A stretch of 64,000 bases of DNA from contig SDUX01000008.1 in the NCBI GenBank assembly GCA_008729055.1, forward strand, positions 2,232,001-2,296,000, in the 5' to 3' direction. Under the pieces are notes generated by a model that saw only the letters and a program-made list of their open reading frames with translations, made no database searches and was not told where the DNA came from. Positions 20,048 to 31,275 of the stretch are shown piece by piece (within the stretch, counting starts at the first letter, position 1; every line of letters begins with the position of its first letter). Source of the stretch: Pyropia haitanensis. Its lineage: Eukaryota; Rhodophyta; Bangiophyceae; Bangiales; Bangiaceae. Position numbers and translations under genes: made by a program.

Positions 20048-20809
20048 GGTGGAGGAACAGGAGGCCGCTCACGGGGGAAGAGAAGATAGACGGAAATACG
20101 GGAGCAGTCGGGGGACGACAAAGGCTGCGTGAACAAGCAGCAAGACTTGGTAGCGCAAACAACTTGAGCAGATGCGGCAGCGGTCGTAGTACAGATGGCA
20201 CTGGATGCGGGAGCAAAAGCGGGCGTGTGTCACGGGCAATGATCGTACGATAAAGACGGCAGCGTCGCTCGCGGCGTCGCCTCGTTCATGCAGCAGAATG
20301 TTAATTCCTTCAGGGCATGCATTGCAAACAGCGGCACACGTGATGCTTCGAACGGGTGGACGTGCGGCACCACACGAGAGCACGTTCGGATCCTTGGATC
20401 CACAGGCTCGGCACATGCACCACACATTGGGGAACGTCGACGGGGCATGGCCAAAGACGGGCAGGTGGTGGGTCCTGGAGACAATTGCTGCACGTGGCCA
20501 AAGAACCGAGAAGTGGCAGAAGCCAGCTCACCCGACTCCGCCGATAGGCAACGTCCGTACGCACGACGCAACAGTAACATGGTCATCGGGCAGGTCCATG
20601 AACAGACAGTACTGGCAACCACTGGCACCCCGAATGGTGCAAAGGAAGAAGCTAAAGGGTGCCTCCGCGCAGGCAAAGAAAACATCACCAAAAGACAGCC
20701 ACAGACACACAAAACAGCAACGTCCTTCCCGTGGACCACCAAGCGCTCCGCCACCGCCAGACTCTTCCTAGCTCTTTGCCAACCCCCCCCGCCTCACCCC
20801 ACCCATCTC
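20048..20809. other. Intergenic, no gene seen
   Basis: Relatively low GC for this window. No conserved frame on either strand; it is the upstream region of the plastid protein ending at 20047 and the 3' flank of the CAP-like gene. Confidence 0.5.
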
Positions 20810-22536
20810 TCACCCTAACGCCTTCTTTCTCATTTGCGCCCGTTGTAGCCTTGCCGCCGCTCGCTTCTTCGCCTTTAGCTCCAGCCGCTCCTGCCCCTGC
20901 ATCCTGCCCTTGGCCATCCGCACGCGCTGCTGCTGCTTAGCCGCCGCCCAGTCGGTCCCGCGGGCGTTGGCGGCGCGCAGGGCGGCCAGCGCCGCCTCAA
21001 TTCCCTTCTCAGCAAGGAGCGCCTCCGCCTCGGCGCGGGTCGCCCCCGAGTCCCACCCAACCGACGCCGCGTGGTGGCACCGCACGTATGCGCGGAGGCC
21101 CATGACCATGGCCCGCACGGTGGCCACCCAGGTAGTGTGGAGGCCCGCCCACGGTGAAGGCCCGACGGCGCCGAGGACATCGTCCGCCTCGCGGAGGAGG
21201 GCGGTCTCGAGGTCGACAACAAACATGCCCGGGGAGACGGACTCGCCCATGGCGGGCCACGAGAGCGCGTGAGCAAACTCGCTGATCAGCGCCAGGTGGG
21301 CGCCAAAGGGATACTTCCGGGGCGCTTTGGCGGGCGCACTGACCACCCGGCCAAGGGCCGCCGTCGTGGCCTCGGAAAAGACGGCCGCGGCAGCGGCATT
21401 GACCGGTCGCAACGTGCGGGCAACCACCTCGACCATGTCACACTGGGCGAGGAACGCGTCTCGAAGAAGCCACGCCTGCTCCGCGATTGGCCCACCCAGC
21501 CGCTCCGAGGCGGTCACGTACTCAGCGACGGGCCCGTCGATGAGCAGCCAATAGTCAGCCAACGGGTGCGCACCCGGTGGTGCCGCCGACGGCGCCGACA
21601 CCATAGCAGGGGCGGAAGACGCGGCAGCGGTGTTCCATCGCAACCCCGTCGGGTGGTGCTCGGACACGTGCTCAGCAAGCGTCGCCATGATGGCGTCAAG
21701 GGCCTCGGCAAAGTCCACGTGGCTCGCATTGCAGCCCAGGTCAATGTACGAGGCGAGGATGGCCTCGGTCTGCGTGTTGACAATCGCCTTGTACTCGCGC
21801 ACGTGCTTGACCGGCGCCGGCGCGAGGACCCACCCGAGCGCCGAGGCGGCGTCAGACAGCGCGCACGCGTGGTTGCGGAGCTTGGACGCGGGCGCCACGT
21901 CGTGCCGCGCGTCGCGGGCATCCTCAATCGCGTCGGTGAGCTCTTCCGTCAGCGACGCAAGCGCCGTCGGCGCCGACGGCTTCGCCATGGTCGCCGCCGT
22001 CGACACGACCCGACAGAGCGCGCGGACGCCCGTGGCGAGGGAGGCGGCCGCGGTGGCGATGAGCCCCGCCTGTGGGTGGTCCGCCGTGAGCCGCCCAATC
22101 GCCAAGCCCGCCGCCTCGAGGGCGTTGGCAGGCCCGAGGGCGCCCTCCCCAAGCGCCACCCCCAGGTCGACCCGCAGGGGGGCGGCGACGAGCTTGGAGC
22201 GCGTCACCAGGGACTCCCGCGGGCCGGCCGTCGCGAGTGCCTCGAGGCGGGTCAGCCACGCGTCCACGTCCGCCGCCACCACCGCCCGCGGCGGCCGCCG
22301 CCTTGGCAGGTCAATGGGGCCGACCGCAGACAGCAGCGGCGCCGCGCTGGCACTGAGGCGTGCACCAGTAGGGCTCAGGGGGGCCGACGCCGCGACCAAG
22401 GGGGGGGGAGGCCGCGCGCGACGACGCGGGCGATGGCCATGTCATTGAGCTCCCCGACGGTGCGGTGGAGGTCTTCGAGCAGCACCGCTATCTGGTCGGC
22501 CGTGGGCGCCGCCGTCGAGCGTGCTGCCGTCGCCAT
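20810..22536 (-). CDS. CAP-like protein with two N-terminal helical domains
   Basis: Related to cyclase-associated protein, an actin/cofilin-recycling factor. The ATG at 22536 gives MATAARSTAAPTADQIAVLL, a CAP-type N-terminal helix; the frame then breaks in the G9 run at 22400-22408. One extra base in that run joins it exactly to the long frame ending at 20810. The first helical-folded domain ends with RNHACALSDAASALGWVLAP, VREYKAIVNTQTEAIL and LAEHVSEHHPTGLRWN, close matches to CAP_N. A second copy follows: PLADYWLLIDGPVAEYV, RLGGPIAEQAWLLRDAF, and a degenerate AYVRCHHAASVGWD. The C-terminal beta-helix (CARP) domain and WH2 motif are absent; the protein ends in a basic Lys/Arg/Gln tail. Two N domains and no C domain is not the standard architecture. 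Confidence 0.8.
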
Positions 22537-23648
22537 GGAACAAACCAGCAGAGGCGGGCAGAGAGGGGACCAGCGGGGAACAAGGCCCCGGTCAGAGAGC
22601 GCACGGAGCGGCACGGGAGGACTAGGGAGAGGACTGCCCTCCGCAGCAAGTCAACCAGCACCGGCAGCGTCGGCAGAAAGGTGGCGGCCAAGGCGGCCGC
22701 CGCCCGTGTAGGCCCCCGCTACACAACCGCTGACGGTAAAGGTGGATGAGCAGGCAGGCGGGCGGGTCGAGGCGGCCGGGGCCGGCCGGAGAAGAGGGGC
22801 GGCAAGCACGCCCAGGGGCCACGTGCCGGCGCGCCACGGCTGGGATGGCCGGCCCGACGGCTGCGCCACGACGTGGTTGACGACGGCTGCCGGCAGGGCA
22901 GCGCTGCCGGAAGCAGTGGTTGGGCGCCGAGGCGGGAGCGCAGGGCGAGAACGTCCGCCGGAGCGTCGCGCCTGGCCACCGGCGGGCGGCGGCGTGGCCA
23001 GCAGCAGCGTGCGTGACGCAGGGGCCGGCTGGGCGGCGAAAAGAAGCGCGGTAGGAGCAGCGGAAGGGGGCGTAGGGGGGGGGGGAGAGGTCACACGCTC
23101 ACCGCCCACACGAGTCGCGGACGCGGGGGGGGAGGGCGCGGGTGTCGGCGTCGCGGAGGCGGCGTGTCAGCTCGCAGGCGGGAAAAGGCGAGCCGTCCAG
23201 CGGCCACGACGAAGCAGGACAGAGCGAGCGGCGCGCTCTGCCTCATGGGAATTGCAGCTGTTACCTCATGGGACGCAAGCTCTCTGCTTGAAAGAAATTG
23301 ATGACAGACACGTGGTCGTCAGAAGTGTGTGTGAAATTATGTATTCGTTCATCGAAAGAGCCCAGAATGGAGCATTAAGTGAGTTTTTCGTTAACGTGCA
23401 TGCATTAGCGGCGACGCCGCGGTGACCCCATGGCCCTGCGAGGCCTCACGCAAGTGCGTGTGGGCGCTCCTTCTGTTGCAGAAGCGTAGTACACCAGCGA
23501 CCAGCTGAGCGGAGATGCTTGGGAGGACGTACGGTGTACTCCAACAGCCTCTCTCCCAGAAGAGTGGGTGTGTACCCATCTCGCTCCCCTAGATGGCTCC
23601 CGCTCATACCGGCATCCTTCTCCCTCTCTCGACGTCCACCGCGCCTTC
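22537..23648. other. Intergenic, no gene seen
   Basis: GC-rich up to about 23200, then an AT-richer patch (about 23280-23410). No conserved frame. It should carry the promoter of the CAP-like gene. Confidence 0.5.
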
Positions 23649-24508
23649 TTATGTTCGATGAATGCGTCCAGGCGACGCCCCAAAGATGGTGTGCCACATG
23701 TACGCTTGCCCCAGCAACATGTCCAGGTCGCGGCCGTCCCACTCGCCCGTTGGTAACGCTTGGAGGAACATGACCATGCCCTGAAAGTCCCGGTCGAGTA
23801 GCTCCCCCCGGAAGCGGACCAGCAACGCCGCGCAGACGTAGACGAGGAAGACGGAGAAGCCGTCCACCTCGGCCAGACAGGTGTCCCAAAGGCGCACCAG
23901 CAGCGGGAAGGGCAGCTCCCGCATCAAGAGGCAGTTGAACCACCGGAAGGCAAACGCCATGTAGTCCAGGCCGTGAGCGGTCAGGTGGTCTGCGAGCTCC
24001 CGGTCCACCCGGTGGACCAGCTGGGACAGATAGTGAACGCGCACCTGGATGCCCGGCTGCGCAAACGTAAAGTGGTCCTGGATGGAACCGAGCAGCGCCG
24101 AGAAGCACCAGTACGCGTCGGCCTCGGCAATGGCGACGGCGCCGGGGCGCAAGCGGGAGGCGTCCAGGTGCGACCAAGAGAGGAGAGTGGCGACGGACAC
24201 GCCTCCGCCGCCGCCGGCTCCCTCCTCGTCGTCATCATCCTCATCGACCTCACCGTCGCCGTTGCTGTTGCCAGTAGCAGCGCCGTCGTGGTCGCCCTCG
24301 CGACCACTGCCGACGCCGCCACTGCCGGGTCCACCGCCGTCGTCCCCATTGACGTCACTGGGGCGGCTGCCTTCAACGCTGTCCGTCTCTCCCTCTTCTG
24401 CTCCCGTGCCGACGGGCCGCTCCCCAACTCTTGCGTCGCCAGCAACGACACCATTCGCCGTGCCACTGCCGCCCCTGTCGCCGTCATGGTGCGGTGCGGA
24501 CCGCCCAT

Positions 24509-24563
<55 letters not shown>

Positions 24564-25951
24564 GCCGCCGCTGCTGCCACCCCCCCCCCGCTGCGGCCTT
24601 CGCCTCCTCCCCGCGTCCCCCCCCCCCGCGACCGGCATGGCGTGCTCGGCCAGAAAGACGGCAAAGAACGGGGTGACGAGGTCGTTCATCCCCTGCACGT
24701 ACCCACACGCCGGGTGCCGCAGCGCCCACACGTACAGGACGCGCTCCATCGCGGCGGCTACGGCGTCGACGTGGAAGAGGGGCAGGCCGGGGCACGTGCG
24801 GGGCACGTCCACCGCCACCTGCCGGCGCGTCGACGCGTCCTCGTCCTCCACGTCCGTCGCGGGCGGGGAGGGGGTACCCGCGCCGCCGCCGCCCGCCCGC
24901 CCTCGACTCGCAGCCCCGCCGACGGGGGCGCCGCCAGCGCCGGACAGCAGCGGAGGTCGAGCCCCACCGCCGCCGCCGCTGCCCGCACCGCCGCTCAGCG
25001 TCCCGGCCGAGCGCTTGCCGCCCGCGGCGGCGCCCCCTCCCCCTCCCGGGTCCCCCCACCCCCCACAGTGCTGCTCCACCGCCGCCCGGTACTCGCCGCG
25101 CTTGCGGCCGAGCGCCGCCCGCCGCCGCGCCGCGTTGCACGGCGCGTAGCCGAGGAGCAGCTTCCACACCCCCGCCCGCGGCGCGCACCCGAGGCCGGGC
25201 CACGCCGCCGCCCGCAGCGCCGACAGGTCCACGTCAGGGGCAGCCAGGAGGGCGGCCAGCGCCGCCGTGCGCGACCGCCGCCGCCGGGGCGGCGGGTGGT
25301 CGCCGCCGCCGCCGCCGCCGCTGCCGCCGCCGCCGCCGCCGGGATCCGCGACGCCGGGCGGGAGGACGCCGCGCCCCCCTCCCCCACCGGCGGGGCGGTC
25401 CCCCCCCCGACGCCGCCGCCCCCCCGCGGGGTGACCTCGTCGTCGCTGCCGCCCGCCGACGGCGGCGCGTCCTCCCGCGTCAGCACATCGAGGGCGGCCG
25501 ACGCGGTCGTAGCGAGCAGCGAAGCAAACGAGAAGAGGAGGCCGCCGCCCGCGTCGGCACCCGCGTCGCCGGGGGAGGGCGGCGGGAGGGGCGGGATGCC
25601 CGCACCGCCGGCGGGGACGGCAGTAGGGGCGGGGAGAGGAGGTGACCGCCGCCGCGGGCGCCGCGGGGGAGTCCCGTCCCCCGCCGCCGCCGACGCCGCC
25701 GCCGCCGCCGCCCGCGCCTGAGGTGACGCGGGCCCGGGCCCAGACCCAGACCCAGACCCAGACCCAGACCCGGCGGGGCCCGCCGACCCCCCCGCCGCCG
25801 CCGCCCACACCCGCGGGGGCGGCGACCGGTACGGGATGCCGACGCCAAACGCCTCGGCGTCAATGCCCATGACATCGACGGCGGTCAGGCCGGGCGCGGC
25901 CGCGTCGGGGATGGCAAAGGCGTTGGCGCCAGACCCACCGCCGCCGCCACC

Positions 25952-25982
<31 letters not shown>

Positions 25983-26464
25983 CCGCCTCCGCCGCCGCCG
26001 TCGTTGGCGCCCGCCCCGCCCGCGGCGACGGCCGCGTTGGCGGCGGCGGGTGGCCCGTCCAGCACCGCCATTAAGTTGGAAAAAGCGGCCAGCAGGCCAC
26101 CGCCACCGCCACCACCCCCACCACCACCCCCACCGCCACCGCCGACGCCGCCGCTGCCGCTGCCGCTGCCGCCGCTACCGCCGTCACGACCACCGCCGCC
26201 GCCACCCCCACCCCCACCGCCGCCACCGCCGCCGTCGCCACCCCCCCCGGCCAGCGGTCCCGCCGCCGGCCTCGCCCGCCGCCCCCCCACTGGCGAGGGC
26301 GTCATGACCCGCGGCGGGGGCGCCTCGCGGCAGCCGCCATCGTCGGCAGCAGCCGCCACCCCGGCCGCCGCAACGTCTGGCCACGCCCCGCCACCGGCGG
26401 CAGGCCGCGGCGGCGGCGGCGTCGACGGCGTCGACGGCGGCGGCGTACGGGGTGCCAGGTCCAT
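23649..26464 (-). CDS. TBC-domain Rab GAP, Gyp1/TBC1D22 type
   Basis: Predicted GTPase-activating protein for a Golgi or endosomal Rab. The TBC domain begins LRAAAWPGLGCAPRAGVWKL and LLGYAPCNAARRRAALGRKR, followed by the arginine-finger motif VAVDVPRTCP and the glutamine-finger motif GYVQGMNDLVTPFF. It resumes with EADAYWCFSALLGSIQDHFT, FAQPGIQ, AFRWFNCLLMRELPF and LWDTCLAEVDGFS. About 150 Gly/Asp-rich residues are inserted inside the domain between FLAEHAMP and the EADAYWC helix. The N-terminal half (26464 to about 25290, starting MDLAPRTPPPS) is Gly/Pro/Ala-rich and in a different frame from the TBC part, so a frameshift or small intron lies near 25290. The Gyp1-like subgroup is inferred from the RxxAALxRKRxEY pattern. 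Catalytic Arg and Gln are both present. Confidence 0.85.
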
Positions 26465-27786
26465 GCCGTGCGCGGCGTCGGGAGGAGGAGAGAGGAGGGA
26501 GGGGAGGGGATGGCCGGCGATGGCCGCGGTCGCAGTGACGCGCGGGGGGGGAAAGAGGGGGGTGGGAGGGGGAGGGTGGGCGGTCGGGACGGGTGGGCGA
26601 CTGGCGGCGGTAGGCTCCCCCCGCGGTGGCGTTGCCGGTGGGCGGCGGCAGGGATGCGGGGGGGCGCACGGCCGCCCGCCGTCGCGGTGGGGATCCCCGC
26701 CGCAGGCGCGCGGCGGCACCACGCCGCGCGGGCGGGCGCGCCGGGTGGGGGTGGCGGCTCGCCACGGTGGCGTGGCTCGCCACGGTGGCGTGGTACGCTG
26801 CGTTCCCGCGGCCGGCGGCGGCGGCGCGAGGGACAGGGGGCAGCGGGGAGGGCTGCGGGGGGGGGGCGACGGGGGCGGGGGTGGGGGCGCGCGTGCCCGG
26901 AGGCAAAGGTGGTCGGTGGGTGGGGGGGGTTGGCGCTGACAGATGTGGTGGCATGGCCTCCAAATTAGGATCGGCACTACGGAGGTCCTTGTGCCAGCCA
27001 TTGTAGAGTACAAGTAGATTTTGCACTGGCGAGGCCAATTCCCGAGGGGACGGCCGCAGAGAGCGGGCAGTGCTGGCTCTTCTGCTTGTGCGAGCGACCG
27101 TGAGCGCGTGCGCACTCGGATCGGGTCGTGGCCCACAACCTCGATGTTCGACGCGTCGGTGTACATCCTTCATTGCCTCCAACCCTATTTCAGAGACTGG
27201 GTCTATGTCTAGCGGAGGGGCGCATGTTGACGTCAGGTGCTGCGCTCGGTGTGGCGCTGCCGGGAGGATCGAGCTGCATGGTCCGCTGCCTGTGTTCTCT
27301 GCGACGGCGGCGGTGTTTGCTGTTCCTGTGCCGTCGGCGGTCGTCGACGGATACAGGGATCGTCTGACGGGCGCCGGCGCCGCGTACGATGCTCAGGTCG
27401 GGTATGGCTGAGGGTTTCTTTCCGCCTTTGCTCTGCCTGCCCCCTATTATTTGTGTCTACTTCACCCCTCGAGGATGTAAGCGTATCGTGGCTGACGGGC
27501 CGCGGGCTGTGCCCGCGCGGGATTCATCCCGGTGAGCCCGGATGGAGCCGCACAATAATGAAAGTTGATAGACCTGAGAGGCGGTGCGTGCGAGTGGCGA
27601 CGCGTCCTTTCCCTCCAGGGTCTCGCGCTAACTGCTGCGGTTTGGGAAGCTTTGCTCTCGCCCGCTTCTCGGTGTCGTATGCTCTGTCGTATCCGGATGG
27701 CCTGCTCTACCCTCTCAGTCACGATGCGCACAGGTGGGGGAGTGGGAGCACATGATGTGCGTCACGATGATGGACCGTTGGCTTGG
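26465..27786. other. Intergenic, no gene seen
   Basis: G- and C-rich to about 26940, then balanced sequence (about 26950-27780) without a conserved frame. It holds the upstream region of the Rab GAP. Confidence 0.5.
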
Positions 27787-28439
27787 TTAGGCTTTGATGC
27801 TAGAGTTCCGTGTCTGCTGTGTCGGCCGCCCATGTCGCGGACGCACCGTGTGACACGGGCGGCGCCGTCCCCATTGGTGCTCATCTACGCGGCAGCCGCC
27901 ACAAGGGTGCGCATCGGATGGGTCATACTTGTCTGTCACATTGCCCGCAGCGTCCTTGAGCGACGACGGCCCCACCGCGGTCGCGTCGGCAGACACGGTG
28001 CCAAAGCCGGCAATGAGACGGTCTGTCGGCCACGAGCTGCCGGCGTCATCCGTCAACCGCCACCCATTCCGCGGACGGGCATCGCCGCCTCCGGTGCGAG
28101 GTCGATGCTACGAGCGGGCGGCTCTGCCACGCTCACGGTCACCACCGCCACGTCGTACAGGTCTCCCCCCGCCGCACACGGCGGGTTTGCCGCCACCGGC
28201 CGATGAGCGGGGCGCCACAGCCAGCGCCACTCCCATCCATCGTTGGAAATCTTGGTGAGGCAGACGCCGCCCCCAGCCTTGGTGTGGGCGTCCGTCCCCC
28301 GCCCGCCGACGAGGCGGACCGCCGCACCAGTCGCGCGGTACTCCCGTCCGCGCCGGTGGGCGCCGCGGGCGACGCACAGGGACAGCGCCCGCGCAGTCGC
28401 GGCGGCGGCGGCGGCAGCGGCGGCGGCGGCGGCGGCCAT
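27787..28439 (-). pseudogene. Possible small secreted protein, frame interrupted
   Basis: From an ATG at 28439 the protein starts with a run of 13 Ala, then ARALSLCVARG, which could be a signal peptide, and continues through CLTKISNDGWEWRWLWRP and DLYDVAVVTVSVAEPP. That frame stops at 28053. Coding-like sequence goes on in another frame (NGWRLTDDAGSSWPTDRLIA, later KYDPSDAHPCGGCRVDEHQW) to about 27790. There is no homopolymer at the junction, so an intron or a true frameshift is needed. Family not recognised; the gene may be real, spliced or decaying. Confidence 0.3.
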
Positions 28440-28586
28440 CACACGGGACGTGCAGCGCGACGGGACGAGTAAACGAAACCAGAAAAAAGGAAGAGCCAGG
28501 AGGATGAGGTCGTGTGGGCGGAGGGCGGGGGGGGAGGGTGGCGCTCGTCTACGTGCGGGCGTGGCCAGGGCTGCCCGCGCCGTTCC

Positions 28587-28783
28587 TCACGCGCCCCCCC
28601 CACAACCCGCCGCCGCGGTGCCGTCCCCCCCCGCCCCGTCCGTCCCAGTCACGGCCGCCGTCGCGTCTGCCGCCGCTCCCCCCGCCGCGGCCCCCGTCGC
28701 CCCCCCCCCCGCGGCACCCCCATCCGCCGCTGCCCCCACTGCCACGCCACCCGCCGCTGCCGCCGCAGCCTCTGCCGCCGCAC

Positions 28784-28833
<50 letters not shown>

Positions 28834-30181
28834 GCCGCCTCCTCCCGCACCACCGCCCGCAGCACCGCCACCGGCGCGTCGGTCTTTAGCGCCTTGTCCC
28901 CCGCCGCCGCCGGCACGGCAACGTACCCCCGGCGGCGGAGGGCGGCGACCAAGGCCGCCCGCGGCGGGAGCGCCGCCACCCCCGCCCGGCGGGCGAGGTC
29001 GCCCAGCCCCACCGCCAGCGGGTGGCCGTCGAGGGCGGGGTGCGCCTCGGCGGTGAGGGCGGCGAGGGCGGCGACCGTCTGGGGGGGGGGGGGGGTTCCA
29101 CCCGCGCCGCCGCCGCGGCCATCTGGGCCAGGTGCTCGCGGTTGTGCAGCGGGCCAATCCTGTTGTGGGGGGGGGGGGGGGGCAAGGACGGAGGGGGTGG
29201 GGAAGAGGGGAATGACGGGAGCGGCGCCGCCACCACGCAATGGGAACAAACGGGAAAAGAGTCCAAGGTGGGGGGGGGGGGGGGGGGGGGGGGCCGCGGC
29301 AAGGGCGGCGGTGGTGGTCAGTATGGTCTGCCGACGGTTGTCAGAGCCGTCCGCGGCCACCGCGGGAGCGTCCCGCGCGGCCCGGCCCGGAGCGTCGAGG
29401 CCAGCATCGCTCCGCCCCCCGCAAGGGGAGCCTCGGCTGCCCAGGCGGCTGCCCACCACCCCCCCACCACCCCCCCCCCCCCCCCCCTCCCCCCCCCCGT
29501 AGCACCACACCCCTCCCCCCGTACCACATGGGCCCGCTAATGACGAGCGTCTCTGGCGACGGCGCGACGCCACACGCGCGGCAGCGGCAGCCCGGCAGCG
29601 CCTCAAACGCCGCCGTCGTCACCTGCCCACACGCGCGGCAGACGACCACAAACCCGTACCGCGCGGCGGCGGCGGCGGCGTCGTCGACCCCCCCCCCCCT
29701 CCCCCCCCCCCCCCCCCCCACCGGCGGGCGCCCCCCCCCCCGGCAGCCGCGGCGGCCACGGCGGCCGCCGACGGCGGCGACCGACACCACCACCCGCGCC
29801 GTCGCGCTGGGGCGGTCAAAGTAGGCCACCGACGGCGTCACCGCCCGCCCCGCCGCGGCGCCCGCCACGTACGCGGCGCCCGCGACGGCGCGGAGGAACT
29901 GCTCGTTGGCCGCCGCGCCGCCGCCGACGGGCGCGGGCGCGGCGGCCCAGGCGCGGAGGGCGGCGGCGCGGCGCTTGCCGGCGCCCGCCACCGCGTCGGT
30001 GGCGCAGAGGTAGAGGGCGCCCCCGGCGGGGCCGACCGCCCGCGCCGCGTCGGCGAGCGCGTCGATGGGCGGCAGCCCAAACTGGTCCAGGTCGATAAAG
30101 TCATACGGCGCCAGCTGCGCCGCCGCGGCCGCCGCGGCTGGGGGGGCGCAAGCGGCGGCGGTGGCGGCGGCGGTGGCGGCT

Positions 30182-30218
<37 letters not shown>

Positions 30219-30948
30219 GTGGGGTGGCGGCAGGGGCGGCGGGTGGGGTGGCGGCGGGGGCGGCGGGTGGGGTGGCGGCGGCGGCGGCGGGTGGGGTGGC
30301 GGCGGCGGCAGCGGCGACCGCGTCGAGGCACGCGCGGGCGGTCGTGTGGGTGACGACGCCCGCCCCCCTGGACACGACGGCGGCGAGGTTGGCGGCGAGC
30401 ACCCCCCCCCCACCGAGGACGGGTCGTTGGCCCACGCCCAGGCGGCCCCCGCCTCCGCCACGTACCGCGCGGCGCGGACGCCCGCCCCCGCGTACGCGTC
30501 GAGGACGCGCGGCGGGCGGCCGAGGCGGGCGGCGAGGGCGGCGACGGCGAGGACGCCCAGGTCCCGGACCGTCGCCGAGGCGGGCCGGTAAAAGCGGCCG
30601 CCGGGGTGGAACGTGACGGCGCCTTCGGTGACAAGGCCTGGGGGGGGGGGGGGGGGGGGGGGGGGACGCCCGGCCCCCCGCGCCACCCCGCGCACCACCG
30701 CCGCCGCCGCTGTGGCCGCCGCCGCCGCCGCCGCCGCGGCTGCCGCCGCCGCGGCTGCCGCCGCCGCGGCGGCCGTGGCGGGTGCGGCGGCGGCCGCCGC
30801 CGCCGTCGGCGGTGCCACCACCCCCACCGTCTGGCGCCGTGGCTGTCGCCGCCGTCGCTCCCGCGTCGGCCGCCGCCACCACCACCACCCCCGCGCCGCC
30901 GCCGCCGCCGTGCCGCCGCGGCGCGACCGGCACGCCGCCACCACCGCC

Positions 30949-31001
<53 letters not shown>

Positions 31002-31119
31002 GACCGCCGCCGCGACCGGCGACCGCGGCGGCGGCGTCGTGCCGGCGCGCCGGCAGCCGGGCGGGGCGCGGCCAAAGCAGAGGTCCCTGCCGGCATGCGC
31101 GGTGGTGGCTACCGGCGAT

Positions 31120-31158
<39 letters not shown>

Positions 31159-31275
31159 CGGCTGGGCAGGCGCCCGGCGGGTGGCGCGGCGGGGGTGGCC
31201 CGTCGCGGGGAGGGCGGGAGGGGCAAGGGGGCAGCAGACAAAGGCCGCGCCGGGCCGGCGGCTGGGGGAGGGCAT
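28587..31275 (-). CDS. TRM1: tRNA (guanine26-N2)-dimethyltransferase TRM1
   Basis: Class I methyltransferase that dimethylates G26 of tRNA using S-adenosylmethionine. Conserved parts in order: VTEGAVTFHPGGRFYRPAS and RVLDAYAGAGVRAARYVAEA with the ANDP motif; VLAANLAAVV; YDFIDLDQFGLPPIDALADA; ALYLCATDAVAGAGKRR; a CxxC pair (CRACG twice); GPMW joined by splicing to IGPLHNREHL; and the C-terminal RGYVAVPAAAGDKALKTDAP. A GT-AG intron (29160-29524) separates the last two blocks. Frame changes are needed in the G/C runs at 30640-30665 (26 bases), 30402-30411 (10) and 29081-29095 (15). The ATG at 31275 opens a basic, Pro/Ala-rich N-terminus that could be an organelle presequence. An alanine-rich tail follows KTDAP. 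The family is certain; exact termini are not. Confidence 0.88.
29160..29524 (-). other. Intron in TRM1 (365 bp)
   Basis: On the minus strand the donor is GTACGG (from 29524), and the acceptor is a long pyrimidine tract ending CCCCCACAACAG (to 29160). Splicing joins ATGTG to GATTGGCC and yields GPMWIGPLHN, the conserved GPxWxGPLH motif of TRM1, which neither frame encodes alone. Confidence 0.85.

Noticed and set aside
19221..20132. Plus-strand Ser/Thr-rich frame
   Set aside because: Antisense shadow of the two-helix plastid protein on the minus strand, which has a transit peptide and membrane helices.
29081..29095. A second TRM1 intron ending in the C run before CAG
   Set aside because: The run followed by CAG looks like an acceptor, but the nearest possible donor leaves a segment too short to be an intron; a run-length shift explains the frame change better.
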